Assembly (NCBI RefSeq): GCF_001487165.1
Contig: NZ_LN913006.1
Span: 1,239,293 to 1,303,292 of the forward strand
Source: Blautia massiliensis (ex Durand et al. 2017)
GTDB taxonomy: Bacteria; Bacillota; Clostridia; Lachnospirales; Lachnospiraceae
Direction: 5' to 3'
DNA length: 64,000 bases
The position numbers and the translations under genes were made by a program. Within the stretch, counting starts at the first letter, position 1, and each line of letters starts with the position of its first letter. This document shows positions 1 to 8,229 of this stretch, in pieces. The notes below the pieces were generated by a model that saw nothing but the letters and a program-made list of their open reading frames with translations, was not told the origin of the DNA and did no database searches.

Positions 1-254
1 ACGCAATAGTTAATCAGCAAAGGCTTTAGATTTGAATTTTCATCCGACTCCGGCCATACGGGAGCGTTTACAAAAATAAAAGCCAAAGTCAGCCCCGGAA
101 AGAGCGTATGGAATGTCATGCGTCCCTTGCCATCTGCCCGATCCAAAAGCAATGTGCTGCTATTTGGACTGTTTTTCAAGGTCACACCAGAAACGGCATC
201 GCTGTTTTCTAAAATGTTGTATATCATGTTACGCAACTGCTTCGCCCCTTTCAT
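1..254 (-). CDS. AraC-family transcriptional regulator, N-terminal part (runs off the left edge)
   Basis: This reverse-strand frame is open from position 254 to the window edge. It starts MKGAKQLRNMIYN and continues through FHTLFPGLTLAFIFVN and PLLINYC. That pattern (a ligand-sensing N-terminal domain leading into an LLINYC-type strand) is typical of AraC regulators encoded divergently from ECF/ABC transporter operons in Firmicutes. The DNA-binding C-terminus lies outside the window. A stop at 273-275 limits the start to ATG 254, GTG 257, or an internal TTG/ATG (MIYNILENS) behind an AAAGGGGCG site. A good promoter sits only about 20 bp upstream, so a start at 254 would leave almost no leader. 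By position it probably regulates the divergent transporter operon. The family call is from sequence feel; without the HTH domain it is not certain. Confidence 0.6.
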   Translation of the reverse strand, partial: MKGAKQLRNMIYNILENSDAVSGVTLKNSPNSSTLLLDRADGKGRMTFHTLFPGLTLAFIFVNAPVWPESDENSNLKPLLINYC

Positions 255-274
255 CACGCAAAATCGCTGATATT

Positions 275-303
275 ATTATACCTGCGAGAAAACTCCCGGT
301 CAA
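275..303 (-). promoter_or_regulatory. Sigma-70-type promoter of the AraC-like gene
   Basis: On the reverse strand TTGACC (298-303) and TATAAT (275-280) are separated by exactly 17 bp. The predicted transcription start falls just upstream of the regulator's start codon, so the mRNA leader would be very short. Confidence 0.65.
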
Positions 304-332
304 TGGATATTCTGGCAGAGCGAAAAAACTCC

Positions 333-361
333 TTGCTATACGGGCTTAAAATACCTATATG
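333..361 (+). promoter_or_regulatory. Candidate promoter of the ECF/ABC operon
   Basis: TTGCTA (333-338) and TATATG (356-361) are spaced by 17 bp, upstream of the first transporter gene. The -10 match is only moderate. This is the best forward promoter I could find in the divergent intergenic region. Confidence 0.35.
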
Positions 362-402
362 TGCATAGAAGCACAGCTGAATTTATGCTATCATTAGGGC
401 TA

Positions 403-418
403 GTTAGTAAGAACTAAC
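403..418 (+). promoter_or_regulatory. Perfect dyad GTTAGT-AAGA-ACTAAC, candidate regulator operator
   Basis: Six-base arms GTTAGT and ACTAAC are perfect inverted repeats around a 4-bp spacer. They lie between the candidate promoter and the ribosome binding site of the first transporter gene. TTAG/CTAA-rich dyads are typical of operators bound by DtxR/MntR-type metalloregulators, and such a regulator is encoded at the other end of this operon (6795). Binding by it is an inference; the AraC-like regulator is the alternative. Confidence 0.45.
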
Positions 419-452
419 AAAGACAAAAGTAATCATGTTAGGAGGTTTCGCA

Positions 453-1034
453 ATGAACAACAAATTGCAAGGAAAGGACTTAATCAACATCGGTATTTTT
501 ACGGCGATTTACTTTATCGTCATTTTCGCAGCGGCGTCTATCGGTTTTATCCCGATCTTTATTCCACTTATCAGCGTGATCGTGCCGCTTGTGGGCGGTA
601 TTCCGATGATGTTGTTCTTCTCCAAAATTAAGAAATTCGGTATGCTTACTATCTGCGGAGTGCTGCTGGGTATCATTATGCTGCTGACCGGCATGGGCTG
701 GTGGTGCATCCCTACCGGGCTGATCTTCGGGCTGATTTCCGATTTTATGATGAAAGCCTGTGACTACAAAAATGCCAAGCGCGAAGTGTTGATTCACGGC
801 GTTTTTTCCATGTGGGTAATCGGCGCCTTTATTCCCATCGTTGTGACGCGTGACGCTTACTACCAGAACCTGCTCCCCGGCTACGGTCAGGAATATGCCG
901 ACACGCTCATGGCTTATATGCCCGACTGGATTTTGCCGATACTGCTTATTGCTGCTTTCGTCAGCGGTCTTGTCGGCGGCCTGATCGGACGGAAGATTTT
1001 CAAAAAGCACTTTGAGCGGGCGGGAATTGTGTAA
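453..1034 (+). CDS. ECF transporter S component, MptD/Trep_Strep family
   Basis: A 193-residue, very hydrophobic protein with about six membrane segments. It resembles the Trep_Strep (TIGR02185, MptD-like) group of ECF transporter substrate-binding S components: short N-terminal KDLINIGIFTAIYF, a WWCIPTGLIFGL loop and a basic C-terminal tail after LVGGLIGRKIFKKH. S components bind the small-molecule substrate in the membrane and dock on the T and A components. The start at 453 is chosen because AGGAGG sits 8 bp upstream; the longer ATG at 435 lacks a site and would encode the ribosome binding site. The gene overlaps the next by one base (TAATG). The substrate cannot be deduced from sequence. 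The neighbouring exporter pair and DtxR-like regulator hint at a metal- or siderophore-linked nutrient, which is inference. Confidence 0.8.
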   Translation: MNNKLQGKDLINIGIFTAIYFIVIFAAASIGFIPIFIPLISVIVPLVGGIPMMLFFSKIKKFGMLTICGVLLGIIMLLTGMGWWCIPTGLIFGLISDFMMKACDYKNAKREVLIHGVFSMWVIGAFIPIVVTRDAYYQNLLPGYGQEYADTLMAYMPDWILPILLIAAFVSGLVGGLIGRKIFKKHFERAGIV

Positions 1035-1771
1035 TGAGCCGCGAACTTCTTGCAAGTCAAAAAAACAATAGCGGAATTTTATTAGACCCCCGGACAAAAC
1101 TGGCGGTACTGATTACCATAGCTGTCTTTATTTTAGGCGGTTCGTATGAAGGTATCATGCAGTATTACATCATCGTGTTGGCGGCGATCCCGCTGTTACT
1201 TTTGTCAGCGGCCAGAAAAGGGAAAGGCGCTGTTCTCTATATCCTTATTTTTGGAGGCAGTCTGTGCCTGGAAATGTTCGGTCTGTCACGACTGGCTGGC
1301 GTAGCAAACTACATTGCAGTAGCCATTGTTGGCATTCTGCTGAGGTTCACCCCCAGCGTGGTCATGGGATATTTTGTGGTAACGACAACCACGGTCAGCG
1401 AATTTGTTGCGGCGATGGAACGGCTCCACCTGCCGCAGCAGATCACCATTCCTATGTCTGTGATGTTTCGCTTCTTTCCCACGGTTGTGGAAGAATGGAG
1501 CGCTATTGGGGACGCCATGCGGATGCGTGGCGTCCGCTTTGGTGGTGGAAAAGTCGGTGCGATTTTAGAGTATCGGATTGTCCCCATGATGATCTGCTCC
1601 GTCAAAATCGGAGAGGAACTGTCCCAGGCAGCCCTTACGCGGGGATTGGGAGGCCCGGTAAAACGGACGAATATCTGTAAGCTGGGTTTTCATGTGCAGG
1701 ATGTTATTTTCCTGCTGATCTGTCTGGGAGCATTTGCAGCGCAAATCTATGTGCTTGCCGCAAGGGGGTGA
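1034..1771 (+). CDS. ECF transporter T component (EcfT/CbiQ-like transmembrane protein)
   Basis: A 245-residue membrane protein with an N-terminal DPRTKLAVLITIAVF segment, several hydrophobic helices and the A-R-G type coupling region MRMRGVRFGG. A second conserved ALTRGL lies near residue 205. These are the hallmarks of EcfT/CbiQ proteins, whose ARG motifs on long coupling helices contact the ATPases. Its length fits the family (about 230-270 residues). The start codon overlaps the S-component stop, and the stop overlaps the start region of the ATPase gene, so translation is probably coupled through the operon. Role: energy-coupling membrane scaffold of the importer. Confidence 0.85.
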   Translation: MSRELLASQKNNSGILLDPRTKLAVLITIAVFILGGSYEGIMQYYIIVLAAIPLLLLSAARKGKGAVLYILIFGGSLCLEMFGLSRLAGVANYIAVAIVGILLRFTPSVVMGYFVVTTTTVSEFVAAMERLHLPQQITIPMSVMFRFFPTVVEEWSAIGDAMRMRGVRFGGGKVGAILEYRIVPMMICSVKIGEELSQAALTRGLGGPVKRTNICKLGFHVQDVIFLLICLGAFAAQIYVLAARG

Positions 1772-1776
1772 AGGAA

Positions 1777-3291
1777 ATGATTGAATGTCAAGATGTGTCC
1801 TTTTCTTATCCTGCCAGTACCCTTCCCGACAGTGAGAGGCAGGCCGGTGGCGCTTTGAAACATATTTCCTGCACTATTGAGGACGGTTCTTTTGTCCTGC
1901 TCTGCGGGACTTCCGGCTGTGGGAAAACAACCATGACCCGGTTGTTTAACGGCTTGATCCCCCATTATCATGAGGGAACTTATACCGGCTCCGTCTATCT
2001 GGATGGAAAGGATACCCGTGACCTGTCACTGTTTGATATTTCTCTGAAAGTCGGTTCTGTATTTCAAAATCCGCGTTCTCAGTTTTTCAATGTGGACACG
2101 ACCAGCGAACTGGCTTTCGGCCCAGAGAATCACGGCATAGCGGAAGATCTTGTGCGTGACCGTGTAAAGCGTGTAGCTGCACAGCTAAAGTTGGAGCCGC
2201 TGCTTGATAGAAGTATTTTTTCTTTGTCCGGCGGTGAAAAGCAAAAAATCACCTGCGGATCGGCAGCGGCGATTGACCCGGATATTTATGTGCTTGATGA
2301 GCCATCATCCAACCTTGACGCATACGCTATCGCTGATTTCCGACAGCTACTCTTTACTTTGAAATCGCAGGGAAAGACCATCATCATCTCTGAACATCGG
2401 CTGTATTATCTGTCCGGCCTCTTTGACCGTGTTCTGTACCTGAAAGATGGAGAAATCGAAGGTGATTATACAGCAGAGGAATTTTGCGGCCTGTCGGCAA
2501 AACAGCGCGATGATATGGGATTGCGGCCCCTTGACCTTGCGGGGCTTTCAGAAGTTGAAGGCTCGCCGCAGAGAATGAACGAGGCGGTTTGGACGATAAA
2601 GAATGTGTCCTTCGCCTATAAGCATGAGCCGGAAACCTTGCATATAACGGAAACCTCTTTCCCATCCGGCAGCGCCACGGCCATCATCGGACATAATGGT
2701 GCGGGAAAATCCACCTTTGCCCGGTGCCTCTGCGGGTTGGAAAAGCACTTCAAGGGAACGGTGCAGGATCAAAGCAAGAACTATTCCAGAAAAGAACGAT
2801 TGAAACTCTGCTATATGGTCATGCAGGATGTAAACCACCAGCTCTTTACCGAAAGTGTTCTGGATGAAATTCTGCTCAGTATGAGAATCGAGGATAAACA
2901 GAAGGCAAGAGAAATCTTGCAGGAGATGGACTTGCATTCCTTTGAGGACTGCCACCCGATGGGGCTGTCCGGCGGCCAAAAGCAGCGTGTGGCGGTTGCC
3001 TCTGCGATTGCTTCGGGGCGGCCTCTGATTTTATTTGATGAACCGACCAGCGGCCTTGACCTGTTTCACATGAGGCAGGCCGCTAATGTTGTCAATCAGG
3101 TGGCAAATGCCGGAAGAACCGCGCTTGTGGTAACGCATGACCCGGAATTTATTCTACGCTGTTGCAATTATGTCCTTCACTTAGAAAATGGGCAAATTCA
3201 GGAAAGCTATTCCATAGAGGACAGCAATGGCCGAAAACGCCTGCTAAAGTTTTTCCTGAGTGATATGAAGAAGGAGGTGTCCACAGAATGA
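1777..3291 (+). CDS. ECF transporter ATPase, fused A and A' domains
   Basis: A 504-residue protein carrying two complete ABC ATPase domains in tandem, as in ECF modules where EcfA1 and EcfA2 are fused. Domain 1 has Walker A GTSGCGKTT, signature LSGGEKQK and Walker B VLDEPSSNLD. Domain 2 has Walker A GHNGAGKST, signature LSGGQKQR and Walker B LFDEPTSGLD followed by the switch histidine in VVTHD. The start MIECQDVSFSY at 1777 is preferred because AAGGGGGTGAAGGAA lies at proper distance. A GTG at 1768 overlapping the previous stop is also possible. It powers the importer with the two preceding membrane proteins and overlaps the next gene by ATGA. Confidence 0.9.
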   Translation: MIECQDVSFSYPASTLPDSERQAGGALKHISCTIEDGSFVLLCGTSGCGKTTMTRLFNGLIPHYHEGTYTGSVYLDGKDTRDLSLFDISLKVGSVFQNPRSQFFNVDTTSELAFGPENHGIAEDLVRDRVKRVAAQLKLEPLLDRSIFSLSGGEKQKITCGSAAAIDPDIYVLDEPSSNLDAYAIADFRQLLFTLKSQGKTIIISEHRLYYLSGLFDRVLYLKDGEIEGDYTAEEFCGLSAKQRDDMGLRPLDLAGLSEVEGSPQRMNEAVWTIKNVSFAYKHEPETLHITETSFPSGSATAIIGHNGAGKSTFARCLCGLEKHFKGTVQDQSKNYSRKERLKLCYMVMQDVNHQLFTESVLDEILLSMRIEDKQKAREILQEMDLHSFEDCHPMGLSGGQKQRVAVASAIASGRPLILFDEPTSGLDLFHMRQAANVVNQVANAGRTALVVTHDPEFILRCCNYVLHLENGQIQESYSIEDSNGRKRLLKFFLSDMKKEVSTE

Positions 3292-5033
3292 AGGAGGAAA
3301 AGAAAGAGTCGCCCATAGGCGTCTTATGGAGATGGGGCAAACTTTATCATGGAAAATTCATCGGCAGTATTATCCTTGCAGTATTAGGCGTGGCTTGCCA
3401 GATGGTGCCCTATTTCTCCGTGGCGCATATTGTCACAATGATGTTGTCTGGGGAACAGAATTTTTCCCGCTATGTGACCGCTGGCATTATTGCATTGTGC
3501 GGCTACTTTGGGAAAGTGCTGTTTTCCAGTCTTTCTACAACGATTTCCCACACGGCGACCTATTACACGCTGCGCGATCTGCGAGAGAATATCACCGCAA
3601 AGCTGGCCTGCGTCCCGATGGGGACGATTTTAGATACTCCGTCCGGCCAGTACAAAACGACGATTGTTGACCGGGTTGAAGGCATGGAATCGACCTTCGC
3701 ACACCTGCTCCCGGAAATGACCGCAAATGTGCTGGTGCCTTTGGTGATTGTCGTATATCTGTTCGTTATGGACTGGCGCATGGCGCTCCTGTCCCTTGTT
3801 ACGTTGGTGGTGGGCCTTGCTGTCATGTCCGCCGGTATGAAGAATTATCCCGTCAAATGGGAGGGCGCGGTTAAAGCGGGAAAGCAGATGGCAAACGCCA
3901 TTGTAGAATACATCAGCGGGATTGAGGTGGTAAAAGCGTTCAGCCAGTCCGCCGGTTCCTACAAAAAATATTCTGACGCGGTGAATTATAACGCCAACTA
4001 TTATGTGGACTGGATGCGTGAAAACCAGAAAACCATGAGCGCCTACAACGCCATCCTGCCCTCAGTGCTAATCTGCGTGCTGCCCTGCGGCTTCGCGTTC
4101 TGGCTCTCCGGCAGTCTGGAGCTTTCCACCTTCCTGTCCATTGTGATTTTCTCGCTGGGACTGATCGGGCCGATTATTGCGGCCTTTACCTTTACGGACG
4201 ATTTGGCCGTACTGGGGACAAATGTGGAAGAAATCAGCCAGCTTCTGAACGCCGAAGAACTGAACCATAAAGAAACGCCGATCAAGCTGGAAGATACCGG
4301 CATTTCTCTTAGGTCTGTGTCGTTTTCCTATGACGGGACAACAGAGGTTTTGCATGATGTGAATCTCGCCATCCACCCCGGAACCATGACCGCCCTTGTA
4401 GGGCCGTCCGGCTCCGGCAAGTCTACGGTGGCGAAGCTGATTGCCGGGTATTGGGATGTTACATCCGGCAGTATTACCCTCGGCGGCCATGAGCTGAAGG
4501 ATATGCCGCTGTCTGAAATTGCAAACCAGATTTCCTATGTATCTCAGGACAACTACCTGTTTAACCGCAGTATCCGGGAGAATATCCGCATGGGAAGACC
4601 CAGTGCCACGGACGCAGAGGTGGAGCAGGCAGCCAAACAAAGCGGCTGCGACGCCTTTATCCGCAAGATGGATAATGGTTATGATACGGTTGTCGGCAGT
4701 GCCGGTTCCCATCTTTCCGGCGGTGAACGCCAGCGGATTGCCATCGCACGCGCCATGCTGAAAAATGCGCCGGTTGTCATTTTGGACGAGGCAACTGCCT
4801 ATATCGACCCAGAGAATGAGGTGCTGGTGCAGAAAGCCATTTCCACTTTAACTGTCGGCAAGACCCTGATTGTGATCGCACACCGGCTGTCTACCATTGT
4901 TGGCGCAGATAACATCGTTGTGGTGAAGGATGGAACCATCCACGCACAGGGTACGCATGAGAAGCTGCTGGAAACCTGCCCCCTCTACCGGGATATGTGG
5001 CAGGCGCACATCGGCGCGAAAGACCAGATGTAA
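3288..5033 (+). CDS. ABC exporter-type half transporter (membrane domain plus ATPase), first of a pair
   Basis: 581 residues: a six-helix exporter-type membrane domain in roughly the first 320 residues, then an ATPase domain with Walker A GPSGSGKST, Q-loop YVSQDNYLFN, signature LSGGERQR, Walker B VVILDEATAYID and H-loop IAHRLST. The next gene has the same layout, so the two probably form a heterodimer. The arrangement next to an ECF importer and metalloregulator resembles IrtAB-like pairs, which can import siderophores despite their exporter fold. Here the transport direction and substrate are unknown. The D-loop reads AYIDPENE, slightly unlike the usual ATASVD. The start has a perfect AAGGAGGTG site and overlaps the previous gene by 4 bp. 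Confidence 0.85.
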   Translation: MKEEKKESPIGVLWRWGKLYHGKFIGSIILAVLGVACQMVPYFSVAHIVTMMLSGEQNFSRYVTAGIIALCGYFGKVLFSSLSTTISHTATYYTLRDLRENITAKLACVPMGTILDTPSGQYKTTIVDRVEGMESTFAHLLPEMTANVLVPLVIVVYLFVMDWRMALLSLVTLVVGLAVMSAGMKNYPVKWEGAVKAGKQMANAIVEYISGIEVVKAFSQSAGSYKKYSDAVNYNANYYVDWMRENQKTMSAYNAILPSVLICVLPCGFAFWLSGSLELSTFLSIVIFSLGLIGPIIAAFTFTDDLAVLGTNVEEISQLLNAEELNHKETPIKLEDTGISLRSVSFSYDGTTEVLHDVNLAIHPGTMTALVGPSGSGKSTVAKLIAGYWDVTSGSITLGGHELKDMPLSEIANQISYVSQDNYLFNRSIRENIRMGRPSATDAEVEQAAKQSGCDAFIRKMDNGYDTVVGSAGSHLSGGERQRIAIARAMLKNAPVVILDEATAYIDPENEVLVQKAISTLTVGKTLIVIAHRLSTIVGADNIVVVKDGTIHAQGTHEKLLETCPLYRDMWQAHIGAKDQM

Positions 5034-5047
5034 GGGGGTGTTGTCAG

Positions 5048-6784
5048 ATGTATGGAACATTGAAAAAAATCTTTGCTTTTGCAGGCAGCAAAAAGGGGCT
5101 TCTAAAAAAATCCCTGTTATTCTCATTCCTGTCCGGGCTGTTTTCAGCCATGCAGTTTGCCGCCCTCTTTGTAGTGATCGGCGCGTTAGTATCTGACAAC
5201 CGGGACGGAAAGTTTATCTGCATTTCGCTGGGAATTATGGCCGTTTCCCTCATTGGGCGTATCATCACGACCTATTTTTCCACGATGGAGCAGACGGAAA
5301 CCGGCTATTGCATGGTGGCGGAAAAGCGTATCCACATCGGAGATCGGCTGCGCTACATCCCGATGGGCTACTTCAACAAGAATAGTATCGGGAATATTAC
5401 CGCCATTGTCACAACAACTTTGGGTGATGTAGAGAACTCAGCAGCCCGTGTCCTGGTGTCAGTGCTGGGCGGTTTTTTCAACTCGGTTGCCCTCGTCATC
5501 GTCCTGTTGGTATTTGACTGGCGGATCGGTCTTGTGGCCACTGCCGGTGTCCTGATTTACCTTGCGGCGGCGGAACTGGCGCTTCGCAAATCAGCCGCGC
5601 TCAGCGGTGTACGCCAGCACACACAGGAGTCCCTTGTGGAGTCTGTGTTGGAGTACATTCAGGGGATGGGGATTGTTAAAGCATTTGGACTGGAACGGGA
5701 CAGCACGCAGTCTATCGGCAGTGCAATTAAGGCGAGCTGCCGGGATAACCTGAAATTGACAAAGGCCAGTGTTCCCTATGACGCTATCAAACAGGCTGTT
5801 GTCCGAGTGTTCAGCGTCCTGTTACTTTTGGCCTCGGTCTGGTTCTGGCTGGACGGCTCCCTGCCGCTGGCCTACGGTCTGATTTTGGTGATTGCTTCTT
5901 TCATGGTGTTCAACGATTTGGAGAACGCCGGGAATATAGCCTCTTTGCTGCAAATGCTGGCGGCCTCGATGGATACGGCAAACTCCATTGATGACACGCC
6001 GGTAATGGACGAGAAAGGTGCTGATATTACGCCGAAGTCCAGCGAGATCGTGTTTAACAAAGTGGATTTTTCCTACGCAGACCGTAAGATATTAGATCAG
6101 GTCAGCTTTACCATTACAGAAAAAACGACTACGGCCATTGTCGGCCCTTCCGGGGCAGGAAAGACAACGATGTGCAACCTGATTGCCCGTTTTTGGGATG
6201 TGAATGCCGGGAAGATTACCATAGGCGGTACGGATGTACGAGATTTCAAGCTGGATAGCCTGATGAAGAATATCTCGATGGTGTTCCAGAGCGTGTACCT
6301 ATTTGCAGATACGATTGAGAATAATATCAAGTTTGGCTGCCCGGATGCTACCCATGAACAAGTGGTTGAAGCGGCGAAAAAGGCTTGCTGCCATAACTTT
6401 ATTTCTGCCCTGCCGGATGGCTATGACACCGTGATTGGCGAGGGAGGCGGTACTTTGTCCGGCGGCGAGAAACAGCGGATTTCCATCGCCCGCGCCATGC
6501 TGAAGGACGCACCTATCATCATTTTGGACGAGGCAACAAGCAGCGTTGACCCGGAGAATGAGGATGAATTGCAGCGGGCTATCGAGGCATTGACCCATGA
6601 CAAGACCATCATCATGATTGCCCACCGTCTAAAAACCGTCCGCAACGCCGATCAGATCCTTGTACTGGACAACGCTCATATCGTCCAGCGCGGCACTCAT
6701 GCGGAGCTGATCCAGCAAAAGGGTCTGTATGCTGATTTTGTATCGGCCAGACAGGAGGCCATCGGCTGGAAGCTGGCTCAGTAA
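5048..6784 (+). CDS. ABC exporter-type half transporter, second of a pair
   Basis: 578 residues with the same domain order as its neighbour: hydrophobic helices up to about residue 310, then an ATPase with Walker A GPSGAGKTT, Q-loop MVFQSVYLF, signature LSGGEKQR, Walker B IIILDEATSSVD and H-loop IAHRLKT. The start MYGTLKKIF at 5048 follows AAGGGGGTG by 7 bp. A longer frame begins at 4997 inside the upstream gene and is not needed. Only 14 bp separate it from the upstream stop. Both NBD sites look catalytically complete, so the heterodimer is not obviously asymmetric. Confidence 0.85.
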   Translation: MYGTLKKIFAFAGSKKGLLKKSLLFSFLSGLFSAMQFAALFVVIGALVSDNRDGKFICISLGIMAVSLIGRIITTYFSTMEQTETGYCMVAEKRIHIGDRLRYIPMGYFNKNSIGNITAIVTTTLGDVENSAARVLVSVLGGFFNSVALVIVLLVFDWRIGLVATAGVLIYLAAAELALRKSAALSGVRQHTQESLVESVLEYIQGMGIVKAFGLERDSTQSIGSAIKASCRDNLKLTKASVPYDAIKQAVVRVFSVLLLLASVWFWLDGSLPLAYGLILVIASFMVFNDLENAGNIASLLQMLAASMDTANSIDDTPVMDEKGADITPKSSEIVFNKVDFSYADRKILDQVSFTITEKTTTAIVGPSGAGKTTMCNLIARFWDVNAGKITIGGTDVRDFKLDSLMKNISMVFQSVYLFADTIENNIKFGCPDATHEQVVEAAKKACCHNFISALPDGYDTVIGEGGGTLSGGEKQRISIARAMLKDAPIIILDEATSSVDPENEDELQRAIEALTHDKTIIMIAHRLKTVRNADQILVLDNAHIVQRGTHAELIQQKGLYADFVSARQEAIGWKLAQ

Positions 6785-6794
6785 AGGAGGACTT

Positions 6795-7313
6795 ATGAAC
6801 CTTTATACATCTGGAGAAGATTATTTAGAAGCAATTTTGGTTCTCTATAAAAAATTTGGAAGCGTCCGCTCGGTAGACATCGCTCGACATATGGAAGTAT
6901 CAAAGCCCAGCGTATGTCATGCGGTTAATATTTTAAAAGAAGGGTTTTTAACTATAGATGAGAATCACTTTTTGTACTTGACGAGTCAAGGGAAAGTGGT
7001 AGCTGAAAAAATTTATGAGCGACACCGCTTTTTTACGGAAGAACTAATAGAAGCTGGCGTGGATCCACGACAGGCAGAAACAGATGCCTGTAAAATGGAA
7101 CACGTAATTAGCGATCAGAGTTTCCCAAAATTGAAAGAACAGAAAGAAAAAAATAGATTATTACTGAATTTGTTTACGGCCTATGTCGTAAAGTCCGTAG
7201 AAGGGAAAAGGACGACTGAAATTCAAAACGCAATATCCAGACTGGTAAAAGGCAAGACGGTTCTTATTATCGTTACGAATGTTTATACAAAAAGAAAGAA
7301 CATGAATGCATAA
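6795..7313 (+). CDS. DtxR/MntR-family metalloregulator with an abnormal C-terminal tail
   Basis: Residues 1-115 look like a short DtxR/MntR-type regulator: SGEDYLEAILVLYKK, a winged helix with SKPSVCHAVNILK, TSQGKVVAEKIYERH, and the metal-site region DACKMEHVISDQSF. The start at 6795 has AAAGGAGGACTT. Family members normally end soon after the HVISD segment. Here the frame continues for about 55 residues, including TEIQNAISRLVKGKTVLII, which matches the segment after Walker B in ABC exporter ATPases (normally followed by AHRM). I read this as the regulator fused in frame to leftovers of a deleted ABC gene. The dimerization/metal core seems intact, so function is plausible. It probably controls the upstream operon through the 403-418 dyad (inference). 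Confidence 0.75.
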   Translation: MNLYTSGEDYLEAILVLYKKFGSVRSVDIARHMEVSKPSVCHAVNILKEGFLTIDENHFLYLTSQGKVVAEKIYERHRFFTEELIEAGVDPRQAETDACKMEHVISDQSFPKLKEQKEKNRLLLNLFTAYVVKSVEGKRTTEIQNAISRLVKGKTVLIIVTNVYTKRKNMNA

Positions 7314-7439
7314 ACAGAAGGAAACGGAGAAGCCGCATTCTGAATATGTGCAAAGGAAAGCTTTGTGCCAGCTGATTTGTAAAAAACTTGAGGATATAGG
7401 AACAATCACTGTAAAATAGTATCCGGAAGTATTAAAAAA

Positions 7440-7771
7440 TATCCTTTATTAAGTGAGCTGTATACATTAACCAAAGATTTTTGTAACGTTATATTCTCAA
7501 AAAATGCTGCAAAATTAGACGAATGGATCAATACAGCACAAAAATATGATATTCCTGAATTTCAAACATTTATAAACGGTGTAAAAAAGGACTTAACTGC
7601 TGTAAAAAACGGAATCATATATTCGTATAATAACGGCTTGCAGAAGGTAGTGTAAATAAAATCAAAGTTATAAAACGAATAATGTATGGCAGAAACAGTT
7701 TTGAATTATTGAAAGCGGAAGTGTTATGCAGAAGTGTTGGTATTCATTGGAATAATAATGGGGTATTTTAA
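7440..7771 (+). pseudogene. ISL3-family transposase, C-terminal remnant with frameshift
   Basis: Frame 1 (7440-7655) reads YPLLSELYTLTKDFCNVIF and ends near SYNNGL. The next frame continues AEGSVNKIKVIKRIMYGR and then NSFELLKAEVL. Together SYNNGL-AEGSVNKIKVIKR-MYGR-F-LLK is the conserved C-terminal end of ISL3/IS1167-type transposases. One base is missing around 7641-7647 (TTG-GCA became TTGCA). The N-terminal two thirds are absent, so this is a dead fragment. It marks a site of past insertion between the transporter block and the accessory element. Confidence 0.75.
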
Positions 7772-7865
7772 TCATCCATTATGGGAGCTTATATTTTCTA
7801 TATTAGGAAATTTAGCGGTATTAATTTGTTTTGTGATAGTGGTTCTATATAAGAAGAAACGTTGA
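7758..7865 (+). CDS. Possible 35-residue single-pass membrane peptide
   Basis: The frame starts MGYFNHPLWE, continues with a hydrophobic stretch of about 20 residues and ends YKKKR, giving one membrane helix with a positive tail. It overlaps the end of the transposase remnant. No good ribosome binding site precedes it, so it may be chance. Confidence 0.2.
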   Translation: MGYFNHPLWELIFSILGNLAVLICFVIVVLYKKKR

Positions 7866-7953
7866 CTCATCTTATAGAATACGAAAGGTGTTTTTGATGA
7901 ATAGATATCGTAAATCTTTGAATGATCCAAACACAAAATATAGCAAAGTGTGA

Positions 7954-7982
7954 TTGACGCCAACAATATCTTGTGTTAATAT
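7954..7982 (+). promoter_or_regulatory. Promoter of leader RNA unit 1
   Basis: TTGACG (7954-7959) and TAATAT (7977-7982) with a 17-bp spacer. The spacer contains CAATATCTTGTGTTA, nearly identical to the spacer of the unit 2 promoter at 44513, including the near-palindrome CAATATCTTG. Shared spacer sequence beyond the -35/-10 boxes suggests common regulation. Confidence 0.7.
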
Positions 7983-7988
7983 GATTGT

Positions 7989-8133
7989 GAGATTTGTATT
8001 TGTATCTGTAGACACAGATAAGAAACGCTGGTTCCGGATCTGACCGGGAGTAAAACATTAAGGAGCCAAAAGCCTCCTGCCTTTGTAATGAATAAGGTCA
8101 TTTAGAATGAAAATTTCTAAATGGCCTTTTTTT
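7989..8133 (+). ncRNA. Leader RNA unit 1 (structured, ends at an intrinsic terminator)
   Basis: A non-coding stretch of about 145 nt between a strong promoter and a strong terminator. In order it contains hairpin TATCTGT-AGAC-ACAGATA (about 8013-8030), hairpin TCCGG/CCGGG in the segment 8031-8050, an A-rich strand ending ACATTA, and a second hairpin AGGAG...CTCCT inside AAGG...CCTT. A second copy at 44548-44688 shares GTTCCGGAT, CCGGGAG, AACATT-AGG and AATA-GG in the same order. The terminator ends 96 nt before the first gene of the accessory operon, so it could act as an attenuator or as a free small RNA. No known RNA family was recognised. Confidence 0.6.
8096..8133 (+). terminator. Intrinsic terminator of leader RNA unit 1
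   Basis: Arms GGTCATTTAGAA (8096-8107) and TTCTAAATGGCC (8115-8126) pair over 12 bp with one G-U, and are followed by seven T. Confidence 0.85.
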
Positions 8134-8229
8134 GTTGCAAAAATATGGCAGACAACAAGTACAGATCAGCAAATAAGGAAAGGAGGATCATAAAAAACAC
8201 AAGAAAACTCAGAATGCAAGGAGGGCGTT

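Noticed and set aside
113-349. Forward-strand 78-codon frame near the left edge
   Set aside because: The opposite strand gives a convincing AraC-like N-terminus with a good promoter; the forward frame has many Cys/Arg and no ribosome binding site, so it is a shadow.
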